From positions 25,422 through 89,421 of the forward strand of contig REEP01000056.1 in assembly GCA_007695045.1 (NCBI GenBank): 64,000 nucleotides of DNA, in the 5' to 3' direction. Each line of letters starts with the position of its first letter. Positions within the stretch are counted from its first letter, which is position 1. The notes beneath the pieces are model-generated. The model saw nothing but the letters and a program-made list of their open reading frames with translations. It had not been told where the DNA came from and searched no databases. Shown here piece by piece: positions 28,512-39,899 of this stretch. Both the position numbers and the translations under genes were made by a program. Origin of the DNA: Rhodospirillales bacterium. GTDB taxonomy: Bacteria; Pseudomonadota; Alphaproteobacteria; Rhodospirillales; Defluviicoccaceae.

Positions 28512-28979
28512 ATGGCAGCTTTCATGGTCGACCGGGTGTCCCGGGGTACGGGACGCGGCCGCCGCCGCAGCCGGCCGATGAGCGAGATCAACGTCACCCC
28601 GATGGTGGACGTCATGCTGGTGCTGCTGGTGATTTTCATGGTGACGGCACCGTTGCTGACCACCGGGATCGAGGTGGACCTGCCCGATGGCACCACGGCA
28701 CCGGTACAGGGTCAGGACGAACCGCTGTCGGTTTCGGTGGATGCCGAGGGGCGAATCTTCGTGCAGGACTCGGAAGTGGGGCTGGCGGAACTGGCGCCCC
28801 GCCTGGCCGCCATCTCCGGTCGCAACCCCGATGTCCGGGTGTTCGTCCGCGGCGACCGGGCCATCGACTACGGCCAAGTGATGCAGGTGGTGGGCGCCAT
28901 CAACGCGGCGGGATACCGCAAGGTCGCGCTGATCACCGATCCACGCATGGCGGCCGTCAATAATGAACCCGATCGCTGA
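28512..28979 (+). CDS. tolR: TolR, ExbD-family subunit of the Tol-Pal motor
   Basis: The 155-aa product has a basic N-terminus and a single transmembrane helix, [20 protein letters not shown]. The helix contains the proton-conducting Asp of the ExbD/TolR family. A periplasmic domain ([15 protein letters not shown]...[21 protein letters not shown]) follows. It lies 5 bp after tolQ. Confidence 0.95.
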   Translation: MAAFMVDRVSRGTGRGRRRSRPMSEINVTPMVDVMLVLLVIFMVTAPLLTTGIEVDLPDGTTAPVQGQDEPLSVSVDAEGRIFVQDSEVGLAELAPRLAAISGRNPDVRVFVRGDRAIDYGQVMQVVGAINAAGYRKVALITDPRMAAVNNEPDR

Positions 28980-29017
28980 TCGCCGGTCCGGCCTGGCGGG
29001 GTTGTCCGGGAGGAGCC

Positions 29018-30031
29018 ATGCGTAAACCTTTGGTCCTGTCGGCAGCGCTGCATGCGCTGGTGATCGCACTGCTGATCCTTGGCGTGCCGAGTTTCGGCAA
29101 ACGTGATAACGCCCTGGCACTGCCCGATGCGCTGGTGGTGGACGTCCTGACGGTCGATGACGTGACCAATGTACCGCCACGGGCGCCGCAGAGCGCCCCA
29201 AAGCCTGCCCCGAAGCCCGCCCCGGAAGCCAAGCCAGAAGCGGCACCCGATCCGGCGCCGCGGCCGGCACGGCTGCAGCCGCCCCCGGCGCCGGAGCCGC
29301 TACCAGCGCCAGCACCCGTGACGGCTGAAGCGCCGCCGACTGCGGTGCCCGCTCCCGAGATGCTGGCCGTCCGCCCCGCAGCGAAGCCGGCGTCGCCCCG
29401 GCAGCCGGAGCCAGAGCCGGAGCCGAACGCGGAGGCCGAGACTTCCCCCACCCCGCCGGCGCCCGATCCGCCGCCATCGCGGACCGTGGCTGAGCCGGCT
29501 GAGCCCGAACCGGCCCAGGAAGCAGACCCGGCACCGGATTTCCAGTCGGTCTTGCGCGCGGTGGCAGGCCTGCAGCGGCCCGAGCCGTCGCCGGCCATGC
29601 CCGAGCCGGACCGTGCCGGCGACGAGCCGCGTTCGTTCGATGCGCTGATCAGCGAGGCGCTGAACGGCGAAGCCGTGAGTCACACCCCGGGCCGTTCATT
29701 CGATCCCGACCGGCCGATGACCATCAGCGAGATCGACGAGGTCCGTCGCCAGATCGAGCGCTGCTGGAACGTGCCGGCGGGGGCCCGGGAGGCCCGCGAC
29801 CTGGTGGTGACCGTGCGGGTCGAGATGGCCCCCGATGGCCGGCCGCGCATGGCCGAGATCGTCGAGGACCGGCGGCTCGGCAATGACGGATACTATCGGG
29901 CGGCGGCGGAAAGCGCGTTGCGGGCCGTCCTCAATGACCGCTGTCATCCGTTCCGCCTGCCGCCGGACAAGTACGAACGCTGGAAGACGATGACTCTCAT
30001 TTTCAATCCGAAGGACATGGTCGGATCATGA
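29018..30031 (+). CDS. tolA: TolA, trans-envelope energy-transducing protein
   Basis: The 337-aa protein has an N-terminal membrane anchor (residues 4-24, [19 protein letters not shown]) with the SHxxLH-like ALHAL signature. A long Pro/Ala/Glu-rich linker (about 50-200) follows, then a C-terminal TonB/TolA-like domain ([18 protein letters not shown]...[14 protein letters not shown]...[14 protein letters not shown]). The linker differs from the Ala-Lys helix of enteric TolA but is usual in alphaproteobacteria. It overlaps tolB by four bases. Confidence 0.92.
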   Translation: MRKPLVLSAALHALVIALLILGVPSFGKRDNALALPDALVVDVLTVDDVTNVPPRAPQSAPKPAPKPAPEAKPEAAPDPAPRPARLQPPPAPEPLPAPAPVTAEAPPTAVPAPEMLAVRPAAKPASPRQPEPEPEPNAEAETSPTPPAPDPPPSRTVAEPAEPEPAQEADPAPDFQSVLRAVAGLQRPEPSPAMPEPDRAGDEPRSFDALISEALNGEAVSHTPGRSFDPDRPMTISEIDEVRRQIERCWNVPAGAREARDLVVTVRVEMAPDGRPRMAEIVEDRRLGNDGYYRAAAESALRAVLNDRCHPFRLPPDKYERWKTMTLIFNPKDMVGS

Positions 30032-31398
30032 CACGGACGGAACGATCCGCTTTTCTGCAGCCATGGGGGCGGCCCGGGGCTCTCGTGGCCATGCTGCTGG
30101 CACTGCTGGCCGTGGCCTCGATGGCCGGCCGGCCGGCCATGGCCGAACTCAGCATCGACATCACCCGCGGCGTGGTGGAACCGCTGCCCATCGCCATCGT
30201 CGACTTTGCCGGGGCTCAGAACAACGAACGGGAATACGGCCGGGACGTGGCCCGGGTGATTGCCGCCAACCTGCGGCGGTCCGGCCTGTTTGCGCCGGTG
30301 GAGCCTCAGGCCTTCATTCAGCGCGAAATCGCCCTGGATACGCCGCCGCGGTTCGCCGACTGGCGCGTGATCAACGCCGAGGCGCTGGTGCACGGCCGGG
30401 TGCAATTGCTGAGTGACGGTCGCCTGCAGGCGGAATTCCGACTCTGGGACGTCTTCGCCGAACGACAGATGGCGGGATTTTCCTACGTCACGGATCCGCG
30501 CAACTGGCGCCGCGTCGCTCACATCATCGCCGATTCCATTTACCAGCGGATTACCGGCGAAGACGGCTACTTCGACACCCGAATCGTTTACGTGGCCGAG
30601 AGCGGCCCGCGCGACAATCGGGTGAAGCGCCTTGCCATCATGGACCAGGATGGGGAGAACCATCGCTTCCTGACCGACGGCAGCGAACTGGTCCTGACCC
30701 CGCGTTTCTCGCCGAGCTTGCAGGAGATCACTTATCTCGCCTTTCGCGGCGGGCGCCCGCAGGTGTTCATCTACAACATCGACACCGGCCGCCAGGAAAG
30801 CATCGGTGACTTTGACGGGCTCTCGTTTGCGCCGCGGTTCTCACCCGACGGAACGCAACTGATCATGAGCCTGTCGCGGGCCGGGAACTCGGACATCTAC
30901 GCAATGGATGTACGCACCCGACAGTTGCGTCGGCTGACCACGGGGGCGAGCATCGAGACCTCGCCGAGCTTTGCCCCGGATGGCCGTCAGATCGTGTTCA
31001 ATTCCGACCGCGGCGGCAGCCAGCAGCTGTACGTGATGGATGCGGACGGCGGCAACGTGCGCCGAATCAGTTTCGGCGAGGGCCGCTACGCCACGCCGGT
31101 GTGGTCACCGCGCGGCGACCTGATTGCCTTCACCCGCCTGCATCAGGGACGGTTTTTCATCGGCGTGATGCGGCCGGACGGAAGCGGAGAAAGGCTTCTG
31201 GTCGACGGCTTCCGGGTGGAGGGTCCGACCTGGGCGCCCAACGGCAGGGTCTTGATCTACTTTGAGGAAGAGCCGAGCCGTGCCGGCGGCGCCGGGCGAT
31301 CCCGCCTCATGAGCATCGATCTCACCGGCAGCAACAAGCGCGAGGTCCCAACGCCGACGGATGCCTCCGACCCGGCTTGGTCGCCGTTGATTCCATGA
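30028..31398 (+). CDS. tolB: TolB, periplasmic beta-propeller of the Tol-Pal system
   Basis: The 456-aa protein has a Sec signal peptide ([21 protein letters not shown], cleavage about residue 44 after a long n-region). An N-terminal D1 domain ([35 protein letters not shown]) follows, then a six-bladed propeller with repeated F(S/A)PDG motifs ([27 protein letters not shown]). TolB binds Pal and controls its release to peptidoglycan. Confidence 0.96.
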   Translation: MTRTERSAFLQPWGRPGALVAMLLALLAVASMAGRPAMAELSIDITRGVVEPLPIAIVDFAGAQNNEREYGRDVARVIAANLRRSGLFAPVEPQAFIQREIALDTPPRFADWRVINAEALVHGRVQLLSDGRLQAEFRLWDVFAERQMAGFSYVTDPRNWRRVAHIIADSIYQRITGEDGYFDTRIVYVAESGPRDNRVKRLAIMDQDGENHRFLTDGSELVLTPRFSPSLQEITYLAFRGGRPQVFIYNIDTGRQESIGDFDGLSFAPRFSPDGTQLIMSLSRAGNSDIYAMDVRTRQLRRLTTGASIETSPSFAPDGRQIVFNSDRGGSQQLYVMDADGGNVRRISFGEGRYATPVWSPRGDLIAFTRLHQGRFFIGVMRPDGSGERLLVDGFRVEGPTWAPNGRVLIYFEEEPSRAGGAGRSRLMSIDLTGSNKREVPTPTDASDPAWSPLIP

Positions 31399-31566
31399 GG
31401 CGCGTCAACTTACGATACGCTATTCTTGATGTGACGCTTGAGGGATATGGAGCGTGTTGCGGGGCGGCCCCGCGTGGTGCGACCGGCGCCGGACGCGAAG
31501 GCGACGAGGGCCGGATCGCATGATGATCGTGCGATCTTTTGGTGTTTTCATGAAAGGGAGAATTCC

Positions 31567-32100
31567 ATGCGCGTGTCGTCCATCGCGGCGGTGGCCGCAG
31601 CGGTATTCCTGATTGCGGGTTGCCAGACCCCGCCGGAACGATCGGGCACGGCGGCCGGGACCGGAGCCACCGCCCAGGGGGCCGGCGTCACGAGCCGCGG
31701 CGGTGCGGACGGGGTCGACAGACTGTCCGGGCCGCTGTCGGAGCAGCTGGCCCAAGTGGGCGATCGGGTTTTCTTCGCGTTCGATCAGTATGCCTTGACG
31801 CCGGAAGCCCGGCGCACCGTCGAGGGGCAGGCGGGGCTGCTGTCGCGCCATGGCGGCGTCACCGTGCGGATCGAGGGGCATGCCGACGAACGGGGCACCC
31901 GCGAATACAATCTTGCTCTGGGCGACCGCCGGGCTCACGCCGTGAAGGATTATCTGGTCGCCCTGGGGATCAGCCCGACCCGCATCAGTACCACCAGCTA
32001 TGGGGCCGAACGCCCGGCGGTGCTGGGCTCCAACGAGCAGGCCTGGGCGCAGAACCGGCGCGCGGTGACCATTGTTCTGTCCGAGCGGGTGGGCAGTTGA
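31567..32100 (+). CDS. pal: Pal, peptidoglycan-associated lipoprotein
   Basis: The 177-aa product starts MRVSSIAAVAAAVFLIAGC with the lipidated Cys at 19. A Gly/Thr-rich linker follows, then the OmpA-like peptidoglycan-binding domain: RVFFAFDQYALTPEARRTVE, IEGHADERGTREYNLALGDRRAHAVKDYL and ISTTSYGAERPAV. The preceding 168-bp gap contains a GCGGGG/CCCCGC hairpin, and AAGGGAG lies 6 bp before the ATG. Confidence 0.96.
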   Translation: MRVSSIAAVAAAVFLIAGCQTPPERSGTAAGTGATAQGAGVTSRGGADGVDRLSGPLSEQLAQVGDRVFFAFDQYALTPEARRTVEGQAGLLSRHGGVTVRIEGHADERGTREYNLALGDRRAHAVKDYLVALGISPTRISTTSYGAERPAVLGSNEQAWAQNRRAVTIVLSERVGS

Positions 32101-32140
32101 CCCGGGGCGGGCGGGTGCCGCGGCAAGCGGAGGATCGCGA

Positions 32141-33109
32141 ATGACCGGGCGATGCGGCATCCCTGTTCTCTGCCGTGCCGGTTCGGCTTGGGCCGCCGCG
32201 GCGTTTGTGGCCGGCCTGGTGCTGTGGGCGACGCCGGGAGTGACGCCGGGGGTGACGCCGGCCCGGGCCGCGGTCGAGACGGGGCCGGCCGACGACGTGA
32301 GCAGGCTTGAGCTCGCCCGGGCAGGGCTTGACGCGGATCTCACGGCACTGCGCCGAAACATCGACGAGACCGCCACCGTGCTGGCGCAAGCGGCACCGCA
32401 GGCGGCGATCGCGCGCATGGAGGCGCGCCTGTCCGCACTGGAGCAGGACGTCCGCGTGCTCACCGGCCAGGCAGAACAGATCGGATTCGACGTGCGCCAG
32501 ATGCGGCAACGCCTGGAAACAGCGATCCGTGACATGGAAATGCGGCTTGAGCGTCTGGAACGCCAAGCCGGCGTGACGGCCGGGACGCCGGAGACGCCGC
32601 CGAGAACGCCGACGGTGCCGGGAATCGATGCACCGCCGGATCCGCCCGTCGCCGGTGCTCCGACGCCCCGGGCGCCCTCCCCTTCCGACCGCGACACGAC
32701 AGCCGGTGCCCCGCTGCCCGAGGGCGACCCGCAGCGACAATACGCCCATGCTTTCGGCCTGCTGCGGGCAGGCGACTATGATCGTGCGGAAGCGGCGCTG
32801 GCAGCGTTCATCGCCCGCCACCCGGACGATGCGCTCAGCGGCAATGCCCGCTACTGGCTCGGCGAGACGCATTACGTTCGCGGGGACTATCCGGCCGCGG
32901 CGCAGGCTTTCCTGGAAGCCTATCAGGCCGATACGGCCGGCACCAAGGCGCCGGATTCCCTGTTGAAGCTCGGCATGGCCCTGGCCCGCCTGGACAAGCG
33001 CGACGAAGCCTGCGCGGCCTTTCAGCAACTGGAGCGCAGCCAGCCGGAAGCCTCGGCAACCATTCGCCAGAAGGTCCAGGAGGAACGATCCCGCATCGGG
33101 TGTCCCTGA
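32141..33109 (+). CDS. cpoB: CpoB/YbgF, Tol-Pal coordinating TPR protein
   Basis: CpoB links the Tol-Pal machine to peptidoglycan synthesis at the septum. The 322-aa product starts at 32141 behind GGAGG, with a signal peptide (AWAAAAFVAGLVLWATPG). A coiled-coil trimerisation region rich in heptads (DADLTALRRNIDET...LEQDVRVLTGQAEQIGFDVRQMRQRLE) follows, then a Pro-rich linker and C-terminal tetratricopeptide repeats (YAHAFGLLRAGDYDRAEAALAAFIARHPD). A 12-bp duplication lies at the signal-peptide end (32231-32263). Confidence 0.92.
   Translation: MTGRCGIPVLCRAGSAWAAAAFVAGLVLWATPGVTPGVTPARAAVETGPADDVSRLELARAGLDADLTALRRNIDETATVLAQAAPQAAIARMEARLSALEQDVRVLTGQAEQIGFDVRQMRQRLETAIRDMEMRLERLERQAGVTAGTPETPPRTPTVPGIDAPPDPPVAGAPTPRAPSPSDRDTTAGAPLPEGDPQRQYAHAFGLLRAGDYDRAEAALAAFIARHPDDALSGNARYWLGETHYVRGDYPAAAQAFLEAYQADTAGTKAPDSLLKLGMALARLDKRDEACAAFQQLERSQPEASATIRQKVQEERSRIGCP
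32231..32263. repeat. 12-bp in-frame tandem repeat at the CpoB signal-peptide end
   Basis: ACGCCGGGAGTG, ACGCCGGGGGTG and a partial third ACGCCGGCC lie in tandem and encode repeated Thr-Pro-Gly-Val just after the hydrophobic core. Confidence 0.8.
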
Positions 33110-34545
33110 AACCGGCGGGACGACCCGCCCGCCCGCCAATCGGCCGGTGCCGCACCCTCGCGCCTGACCGCGATCCGGCTGCGCTCGATCCGCTCGACCG
33201 CGACCGCTTCGCCCGGGCGATGGCTGGTCTTGGTCCGTTCGAGCCTCGGCCGGCCGTCGCCGTCGCCGTGTCCGGTGGGGCGGACAGTCTGGCGCTGACC
33301 CTGCTTGCCGCAGACTGGATCGAAGCCGAGGGTGGCACCCTGATCGCCCTCACCGTCGATCACCGGCTTCGCGCCGACTCTGGGGCAGAAGCGGTTCAGG
33401 TCGGCCGATGGCTCGCAAGCCGCGGCATCACCCATCGCATCCTGCCATGGACCGGCGCCAAACCGGCCAGCGGCGTGCAGGCAGCCGCCCGAAACGCCCG
33501 CTACGATCTGCTGGGCCGATACTGCCGGGAGCATGGCATCCTGCATGTGCTGCTGGGGCATCATCGCCGCGACCAAGCGGAAACGGTGTTGCTGCGCCGG
33601 GCGGCAGGCAGCGGCCCGATCGGGCTGGCCGGCATGGCCGGCGTCGTCGAGGCACCATCCTGCCGCTTCCTTCGGCCCCTGCTGGACGTGCCCCCGGAAC
33701 AATTGCGCGCTTTTCTGCGCATGCACGGTCAGCCATGGCTCGACGATCCCGCCAACCGGGATCCGCGATTCGCCCGCACCGCCCTGCGTGATCCGACGCG
33801 CCCGGGGCGACCGGTGGCCGAGGCGGCCGTGCTCCGGTACGCCGCCCGGCAAAAGCGCAGGCGCGAAGCGCTGGAACGGGCGGCGAGCCAGCTGGTGGCG
33901 ACGGCCGTGGCGGTGCATCCGGCCGGATTCGCCTGGGTGGACCCGGCCGCCCTGGCCGGATCCGATCCATGCGTCGCCGCGACGGCCCTTGGCTCGATTG
34001 TCGCCTGTATCGGCGGCGGCCGGCATGCGCCGGCCGCGAGCAAGCTGCAGCGGCTCCTGGCGGCGGTGACCGCAGAGCCCTTAAGGCTGAGCCGGACGCT
34101 GGGATGCTGCCGCCTGGCCACGATGCATGGGTCGATCCTGGTCTATCGGGAAAGCCGCAACGTGCCGGCACCCGTTCCCGTGCCGGCTGAGGGCGCGATT
34201 CGATGGGACAATCGCTTCCACATCGTCCTGTCCGGGGCTTTCCGGCCGGAGAACCCCGACCCGCCCCGGCTTGGCGCCTTGGGCATCGACGCCGCCCGGG
34301 CCTTGGCCGCACACATCGGACCCGCTGCCCCGCACCGACCCGATGGCATCCCGCCGGCGGTGTGGCCGACACTGCCGGCGCTGTTCGATGCCGATGGCCT
34401 CATCGCCGTTCCGCACCTGGGGTTCCGGCGCGATGGTGTCGGACCCGGAAGCGCTCGGATCAACCGTATCGCATTCCGCCCGTACACCCCTGCAGGCGGC
34501 GTCGGCGGCTTCCTTGCTTATGGGCATTCGCCTATTATGTCTTGA
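33100..34545 (+). CDS. tilS: tRNA(Ile)-lysidine synthase
   Basis: TilS attaches lysine to C34 of tRNA-Ile(CAU) so it reads AUA, an essential function. The 481-aa protein has the PP-loop [40 protein letters not shown] and [19 protein letters not shown]. It has a long C-terminal region with the tRNA-binding domain weakly conserved. The GTG start at 33100 overlaps the cpoB end by 10 bp; it is the only in-frame start that keeps the [20 protein letters not shown] segment typical of alphaproteobacterial TilS. Confidence 0.9.
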   Translation: MSLKPAGRPARPPIGRCRTLAPDRDPAALDPLDRDRFARAMAGLGPFEPRPAVAVAVSGGADSLALTLLAADWIEAEGGTLIALTVDHRLRADSGAEAVQVGRWLASRGITHRILPWTGAKPASGVQAAARNARYDLLGRYCREHGILHVLLGHHRRDQAETVLLRRAAGSGPIGLAGMAGVVEAPSCRFLRPLLDVPPEQLRAFLRMHGQPWLDDPANRDPRFARTALRDPTRPGRPVAEAAVLRYAARQKRRREALERAASQLVATAVAVHPAGFAWVDPAALAGSDPCVAATALGSIVACIGGGRHAPAASKLQRLLAAVTAEPLRLSRTLGCCRLATMHGSILVYRESRNVPAPVPVPAEGAIRWDNRFHIVLSGAFRPENPDPPRLGALGIDAARALAAHIGPAAPHRPDGIPPAVWPTLPALFDADGLIAVPHLGFRRDGVGPGSARINRIAFRPYTPAGGVGGFLAYGHSPIMS

Positions 34546-34622
34546 AGGGTGATTCCGGCGCCATCGTGACTGCAGGGCCCATGTCCTGCCGCTGGCGTCA
34601 CGGCGAACAAAGGGTCGATGGG

Positions 34623-36566
34623 TTGAACCTCAGCAAGAATCTCATTCTTTGGGTCTTCATCGCTCTCGCGGTGCTGTTTCTGTTCAACATGTTCCAGAAT
34701 ACAGCACCGCGCGGCACGCAGGAGCCGCTGGCCTATTCCGAGTTCCTGACCCAGGTGCAGAGCGGTGACGTGCGGGAGGTGACGATCAAGGGGAACGAGA
34801 TCACCGGCCGGTTCCGCGATGGCCGTCCCCTTCAGACCTATGCGCCCGAGGACCCCAACCTCATCCCCAAGCTGCAGGAACACGGCGTGCGCATCACCGC
34901 TGAGGTATCCGGTAGCGGGACTCCGGGGCTGTGGGGTGTCCTGATCTCCTGGTTCCCGATGCTGCTGCTGATCGCCGTCTGGATCTTCTTCATGCGCCAG
35001 ATGCAGGCGGGTGGCGGCAAGGCCATGGGCTTCGGCAAGTCCAAGGCGCGCCTGCTGACGGAACGCAGTGGCCGGGTGACGTTCGACGAGGTAGCCGGCA
35101 TCGACGAGGCCAAGCAGGAACTGGAGGAGATCGTCGATTTCCTGAAGGACCCGCAGCGCTTCCAGCGGCTGGGCGGGCAGATTCCCAAGGGCTGTCTTCT
35201 GGTGGGGCCGCCCGGCACCGGCAAGACCCTGCTCGCCCGCGCCATCGCGGGCGAAGCCAACGTGCCGTTTTTCACCATCTCCGGATCCGACTTCGTGGAG
35301 ATGTTCGTCGGCGTGGGCGCGAGCCGGGTGCGCGACATGTTCGAGCAGGCCAAAAAGAATGCCCCCTGCATCGTGTTCATCGATGAGATTGATGCCGTCG
35401 GCCGCCATCGTGGGGCCGGGCTGGGCGGCGGCAACGATGAGCGCGAACAGACCCTCAACCAGCTGCTGGTGGAGATGGACGGGTTCGAGGCCAACGAGGG
35501 CGTGATCCTGATCGCCGCCACCAACCGTCCGGACGTCCTCGACCCGGCGCTGCTGCGCCCGGGCCGGTTCGACCGCCAGGTGGTGGTGCCGAACCCGGAC
35601 GTGCTGGGCCGCGAGCAGATCCTGAAGGTCCACATGAAGAAAGTGCCGCTGGCGCCGGACGTGAAGCCGCGGGTGATTGCTCGCGGCACGCCCGGCTTCT
35701 CCGGCGCCGATCTGGCCAACTTGGTCAACGAGGCCGCCCTGGTGGCGGCGCGAGTGGGCCGGCGCATGGTGGCCATGGCCGATTTCGAGGCGGCCAAGGA
35801 CAAGGTGATGATGGGCTCCGAGCGTCGGTCCATGGTGATGACCGAGGACGAGAAGCGACTCACCGCCTACCACGAGGCCGGGCATGCCCTGGTGGGCTTG
35901 CACGTGCCGAAGCACGATCCGCTGCACAAGGTGACGATCATCCCCCGCGGCCGGGCCCTTGGCCTGACCATGAGCCTGCCGGAACGGGATCGCTACAGCT
36001 ACTCCCGGCAGGAACTGGAATCGAAGCTTGCGGTGATGTTCGGGGGGCGCATCGCCGAACAATTGGTGTTCGGTGACGACAACGTGACCACCGGTGCCGG
36101 CAACGACATCAAGCAGGCCACGGACATGGCGCGGCGCATGGTGACCGAGTTCGGCTTCAGCGACCGCCTCGGCCCGCTCCGCTATACCGACAACCAGGAG
36201 GAGATTTTCCTCGGCCACTCGGTAACCCAGCAGAAGCACGTTTCGGATGCGACCGCACGCCTGATCGATCAGGAAGTGCGGCGTCTCGTGGACGACGCGG
36301 AAAAGCGCGCCCATCAGATCCTGTCGGAGCATCGCGACGATCTGGACAAGCTTGCCAACGGCCTGCTGGAGTTCGAAACGCTGTCGGGCGACGAGGTTGC
36401 AGCCCTGTTGCGCGGGGAAGGCATCGTCCGCCCGGAACCGACCGAAGAGCCGCCGCCGTCGCGACGCAAGGAGCCCAGGCGGCGCGCATCCGTGCCCAGC
36501 AGCGGTGGCCGGTCCGGGCAGTCCTCCGATCACGGGCTCGGTGCCGAGCCGCAGCCCGGCACCTGA
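34623..36566 (+). CDS. ftsH: ATP-dependent zinc metalloprotease FtsH
   Basis: This membrane-anchored AAA+ protease degrades membrane proteins and regulators. The 647-aa product has N-terminal transmembrane helices (residues 6-22 and 105-125), Walker [14 protein letters not shown] near 197, [14 protein letters not shown], the second region of homology [19 protein letters not shown], and the zinc site HEAGH near 417. The start is a TTG (34623), giving [19 protein letters not shown], which matches the family N-terminus; no ATG or GTG fits. The C-terminal tail is Arg/Pro/Ser-rich. Confidence 0.96.
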   Translation: MNLSKNLILWVFIALAVLFLFNMFQNTAPRGTQEPLAYSEFLTQVQSGDVREVTIKGNEITGRFRDGRPLQTYAPEDPNLIPKLQEHGVRITAEVSGSGTPGLWGVLISWFPMLLLIAVWIFFMRQMQAGGGKAMGFGKSKARLLTERSGRVTFDEVAGIDEAKQELEEIVDFLKDPQRFQRLGGQIPKGCLLVGPPGTGKTLLARAIAGEANVPFFTISGSDFVEMFVGVGASRVRDMFEQAKKNAPCIVFIDEIDAVGRHRGAGLGGGNDEREQTLNQLLVEMDGFEANEGVILIAATNRPDVLDPALLRPGRFDRQVVVPNPDVLGREQILKVHMKKVPLAPDVKPRVIARGTPGFSGADLANLVNEAALVAARVGRRMVAMADFEAAKDKVMMGSERRSMVMTEDEKRLTAYHEAGHALVGLHVPKHDPLHKVTIIPRGRALGLTMSLPERDRYSYSRQELESKLAVMFGGRIAEQLVFGDDNVTTGAGNDIKQATDMARRMVTEFGFSDRLGPLRYTDNQEEIFLGHSVTQQKHVSDATARLIDQEVRRLVDDAEKRAHQILSEHRDDLDKLANGLLEFETLSGDEVAALLRGEGIVRPEPTEEPPPSRRKEPRRRASVPSSGGRSGQSSDHGLGAEPQPGT

Positions 36567-36606
36567 TCCGCCCGACCCGGAGCTGCGGCGGCTGGTGGAG
36601 GCACGC

Positions 36607-37479
36607 GTGTCCAGCGGGGACGACGGGCGCTCAGACGAGGCAGCCCCCCATCATCGGTGCTTTGCTGGCCTTTCGCTCGCGGTGCCGCGCATCATGGGGG
36701 TGGTCAACGTTACGCCCGACAGTTTTTCCGACGGCGGCGAGGCTCTGAACCCGGCCGCGGCGATCGCGCGCGGCTTCGCGCTGGCGGAACAGGGGGCGGA
36801 CATCGTCGATGTGGGCGGCGAATCCACCCGTCCCGGCGCCGCCCCGGTGCCCGAAGACGTGGAACTGTCCCGCGTGGTGCCGGTGATCCACAAACTCTCC
36901 AGGGCCGGTATCCGGGTCTCGGTGGACACGCGCCATGCGAGCGTGATGGCCGCCGCCCTGGACGCGGGCGCGGTTGTCGTCAACGATGTCACCGCACTCA
37001 CGGGGGATGCCCGAGCTTTGCCGTTGGTGGCCGGAAGCGCCGCCTCGGTGGTCCTGATGCACATGCAGGGGGATCCCGGTACCATGCAGCGGGCCCCACG
37101 CTACGACGATGTGGTCGCAGACGTTCGCCGCTGGCTGCAACGACGGGTGGACGCGTGCACGGCGGCGGGCATCCCGCCGAGCCGAATCGCGGTGGATCCC
37201 GGCATCGGGTTCGGCAAAACCGTCGATCACAATGTGTGGCTGCTGGCCGGGCTGCCGGCCCTCCGGGAACTCGGCTGCGCCGTGGTCATCGGGGTGTCCC
37301 GCAAGAGTTTCATCGCCCGGCTGAGCCGGGGCGAGCCGGTGAAGCAACGGTTGGGGGGATCGCTGGCGGCGGCGTTGTGGGCCATCGGCCACGGTGCCGA
37401 CATCATCCGTGTTCATGACGTTAATGTCACACGCCAAGCCCTTGCGGTCTGGCACGCAATCGCGGATAAAGCGCGTTGA
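36607..37479 (+). CDS. folP: Dihydropteroate synthase
   Basis: FolP condenses 6-hydroxymethyl-dihydropterin diphosphate with p-aminobenzoate in folate synthesis and is the sulfonamide target. The product (about 290 aa) has [58 protein letters not shown] and VIGVSRKSFIARL. The start is a GTG: 36607 has GGAGG with ideal 5-nt spacing. GTG 36541 or 36595 are alternatives, the first overlapping ftsH. Confidence 0.93.
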   Translation: MSSGDDGRSDEAAPHHRCFAGLSLAVPRIMGVVNVTPDSFSDGGEALNPAAAIARGFALAEQGADIVDVGGESTRPGAAPVPEDVELSRVVPVIHKLSRAGIRVSVDTRHASVMAAALDAGAVVVNDVTALTGDARALPLVAGSAASVVLMHMQGDPGTMQRAPRYDDVVADVRRWLQRRVDACTAAGIPPSRIAVDPGIGFGKTVDHNVWLLAGLPALRELGCAVVIGVSRKSFIARLSRGEPVKQRLGGSLAAALWAIGHGADIIRVHDVNVTRQALAVWHAIADKAR

Positions 37480-37491
37480 GAGTGCGGGGCG

Positions 37492-37512
37492 TTGATCAGG
37501 GGCTTGATCAGG
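37492..37512. repeat. 12-bp direct duplication in folP-glmM spacer
   Basis: TTGATCAGG occurs at 37492-37500 and 37504-37512 with a 12-bp period, in the 158-bp gap before glmM. Confidence 0.6.
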
Positions 37513-37637
37513 CTGCCATTGTCCCGCCTCGATGGTGGGCGAGGCATCGCCGGTCGCGCCGGGCGGTCCTGAAAACGCTTTCGTAAGCGACCACTCGTCA
37601 TAATGTTGCCGGATCCATTTCAGACAATAGTAGGGCT

Positions 37638-38984
37638 ATGAGCAGACGTCTTTTCGGAACCGACGGCATTCGCGGCACGGCCAACCGCGAACCGATGACC
37701 GCCGAGACGGCCCTCAAGGTGGGCATGGCGGCCGGCTTGCATTTTCGCCGGGGGAATCATCGCCACCGCGTGCTGATCGGCAAGGACACACGCCTGTCCG
37801 GCTATATGCTGGAGCCGGCGCTGACCGCCGGCTTCGTCTCCATGGGGATGGACGTGATCCTGGTCGGCCCACTGCCGACCCCGGCGGTAGCGATGCTGAC
37901 CCGGTCGATGCGCTGTGACCTCGGGGTGATGCTGTCCGCATCCCACAACCCTTTCGAGGACAACGGGATCAAGCTGTTCGGACCGGACGGCTTCAAGCTG
38001 TCCGACGCGGTCGAGGAAGCGATCGAGGACCATATCGAGAATGGCATCCGCGGCCATCTGGTACCGCCCGGCGAACTCGGCCGGGCCCGCCGTCTGGAAG
38101 ACGTGCGCGGACGCTACATCGAATTCGTCAAGGCCACGTTTCCCAAGGGATTGACCCTTTCCGGCCTGCGCGTGGTGGTCGACTGTTCCAATGGTGCCGC
38201 CTACCGCGTGGCGCCGGAAATTCTGTGGGAACTGGGCGCCGAAGTGATCGCGCTGGGCGATGAGCCTGACGGCTACAACATCAATCGGGAATGCGGCTCC
38301 ACCTCGCCCAAGGAAATGTGCCGCAAGGTTGTGGAGTACCGTGCCGATTTCGGGATCGCTTTGGACGGGGACGCCGACCGCGTGCTGATCGCGGACGAGC
38401 ATGGCACCCTGGTGGACGGCGATCAGTTGATGGGGGTGATCGCGGAGCATTGGGCCGGCACCGGCCGGCTCACGGGCGGCGGCATCGTCGCCACGGTCAT
38501 GTCCAACATCGGTCTTGAGCGGTTCCTGCGCCGGCGGGGTCTGACGCTGGTCCGCTCGCAGGTGGGTGACCGTTACGTCTTCGAGCAGATGCGCTCAGGC
38601 GGCTTCAACATCGGCGGCGAGCAATCCGGTCACATCATTTTTTCCGACTACACCACCACGGGCGACGGCCTGATCGCCGCCTTGCAGGTGCTGGCGGTCA
38701 TTGCCGAGTCGGGACGCCGCGCCAGTGACGCCTGCCGGGTTTTCGAGCCGGTGCCCCAGGTCCTTCGGAACGTCCGCTTCAATGGCGGCCAGCCGCTGGA
38801 ATGCGAGGCGGTCAAGACCGTGATCGCCGACGCCGAACAGCGCCTCAGCGACGGCGGTCGCCTGCTCATCCGCAAATCGGGCACCGAACCGCTGATCCGC
38901 GTCATGGCGGAGAGTGAGGACGCAGCGTTGCTGAATACCGTGCTGGACGAGATCTGCGGCGTCATTCAGCACGCGGCGCACTGA
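37638..38984 (+). CDS. glmM: Phosphoglucosamine mutase
   Basis: GlmM converts glucosamine-6-phosphate to glucosamine-1-phosphate for peptidoglycan and LPS precursors. The 448-aa product starts [16 protein letters not shown]. It has the active-site serine loop [18 protein letters not shown] near residue 101, the metal loop [12 protein letters not shown], the sugar-specificity loop GEQSGHIIF, and the phosphate loop [12 protein letters not shown]. It is downstream of ftsH-folP, the usual order. Confidence 0.98.
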   Translation: MSRRLFGTDGIRGTANREPMTAETALKVGMAAGLHFRRGNHRHRVLIGKDTRLSGYMLEPALTAGFVSMGMDVILVGPLPTPAVAMLTRSMRCDLGVMLSASHNPFEDNGIKLFGPDGFKLSDAVEEAIEDHIENGIRGHLVPPGELGRARRLEDVRGRYIEFVKATFPKGLTLSGLRVVVDCSNGAAYRVAPEILWELGAEVIALGDEPDGYNINRECGSTSPKEMCRKVVEYRADFGIALDGDADRVLIADEHGTLVDGDQLMGVIAEHWAGTGRLTGGGIVATVMSNIGLERFLRRRGLTLVRSQVGDRYVFEQMRSGGFNIGGEQSGHIIFSDYTTTGDGLIAALQVLAVIAESGRRASDACRVFEPVPQVLRNVRFNGGQPLECEAVKTVIADAEQRLSDGGRLLIRKSGTEPLIRVMAESEDAALLNTVLDEICGVIQHAAH

Positions 38985-39002
38985 CGGTCGGGCCCCGCCG
39001 TC

Positions 39003-39815
39003 GTGCAGGGCCGAGTCCTGATCGTTGCCGGCTCGGATTCCGGCGGCGGTGCCGGCATTCAGGCGGATATCAAGACCGTTACCGCCTTGGACGGCTTCGC
39101 CACCACCGCCGTCACCGCACTGACCGCTCAGAACACCCGGGGCGTACACGACATCCTTGATGTCCCCGCCGCCTTCGTCGCCCGCCAGATGCAGGTCGTT
39201 CTTGACGACATCGGTGCCGATTGCATCAAGATCGGCATGCTGCATCGCGCCGACATCATCGATGCGGTGTGCGATGTCATCGCTTCAACCGCGGCCCGGG
39301 TGCCCGTGGTGGTCGATCCGGTCATGGTCGCCAAGGGCGGTCACCCGTTGCTCGAGCCCGAGGCGGTTGCCACCCTCTCGCGACGACTGATCCCGATTGC
39401 AACGGTACTCACTCCCAACCTGCCGGAGGCGGAGATCCTGGCCGGCGGGTCCCCGCCGGGCAATCCGCTCCATCTGGCGGCGGCGCTTCTGCGCCTGGGG
39501 CCACGGGCAGTGCTGCTAAAAGGCGGCCACCTTCCGGGGGCGACGGTGGTGGACGCCCTGGTGGATCGCGATGGCATGGCCGAGACCCTGGAATCCCCGC
39601 GCCTGGATACACCCAACACCCACGGCACCGGTTGCACCCTCGCGTCGGCCATCGCCATCGGCCTGGCGCAGGGTCTGCCGCTGAGAGAGGCGGTGGTGCG
39701 GGCGCGTGCCTACGTCCGCGAAGCCATCCGCACGGCCCCGGGTTACGGGCACGGTCACGGGCCGCTCAACCATGCCCATACCGTGCGCCGGGCCAAGTCG
39801 CCGCTTCGGCCCTGA
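39003..39815 (+). CDS. thiD: Hydroxymethylpyrimidine/phosphomethylpyrimidine kinase
   Basis: ThiD phosphorylates HMP and HMP-P in thiamine synthesis, supplying ThiE. The 270-aa ribokinase-like protein starts (GTG) VLIVAGSDSGGGAGIQADIKTVTALDGFATTAVTALTAQNT and carries VVDPVMVAKGGHPLL, TPNLPEAEILAG, LLKGGHLPG and the ATP/anion-hole motif NTHGTGCTLASAIA. It lies 18 bp after glmM and converges on ctrA. Confidence 0.95.
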   Translation: MQGRVLIVAGSDSGGGAGIQADIKTVTALDGFATTAVTALTAQNTRGVHDILDVPAAFVARQMQVVLDDIGADCIKIGMLHRADIIDAVCDVIASTAARVPVVVDPVMVAKGGHPLLEPEAVATLSRRLIPIATVLTPNLPEAEILAGGSPPGNPLHLAAALLRLGPRAVLLKGGHLPGATVVDALVDRDGMAETLESPRLDTPNTHGTGCTLASAIAIGLAQGLPLREAVVRARAYVREAIRTAPGYGHGHGPLNHAHTVRRAKSPLRP

Positions 39816-39899
39816 GCGCGGGGCTCGATAGAACAGGCCCGAGCCACCCGCTGTCCCGGCCCGTCCGGGCGGTGTTCCCCGGCGACAACCCAGATGCCG

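Noticed and set aside
34518..36533. 671-aa minus-strand frame opposite ftsH, and similar long frames at 23263-25509 and 51815-53932
   Set aside because: All lie opposite confident genes and have shadow-type composition.
39821..39845. GGCTCG...CGAGCC between thiD and ctrA as a terminator
   Set aside because: The loop is 12 nt and no T-run follows on either strand; it may still be a weak structure.
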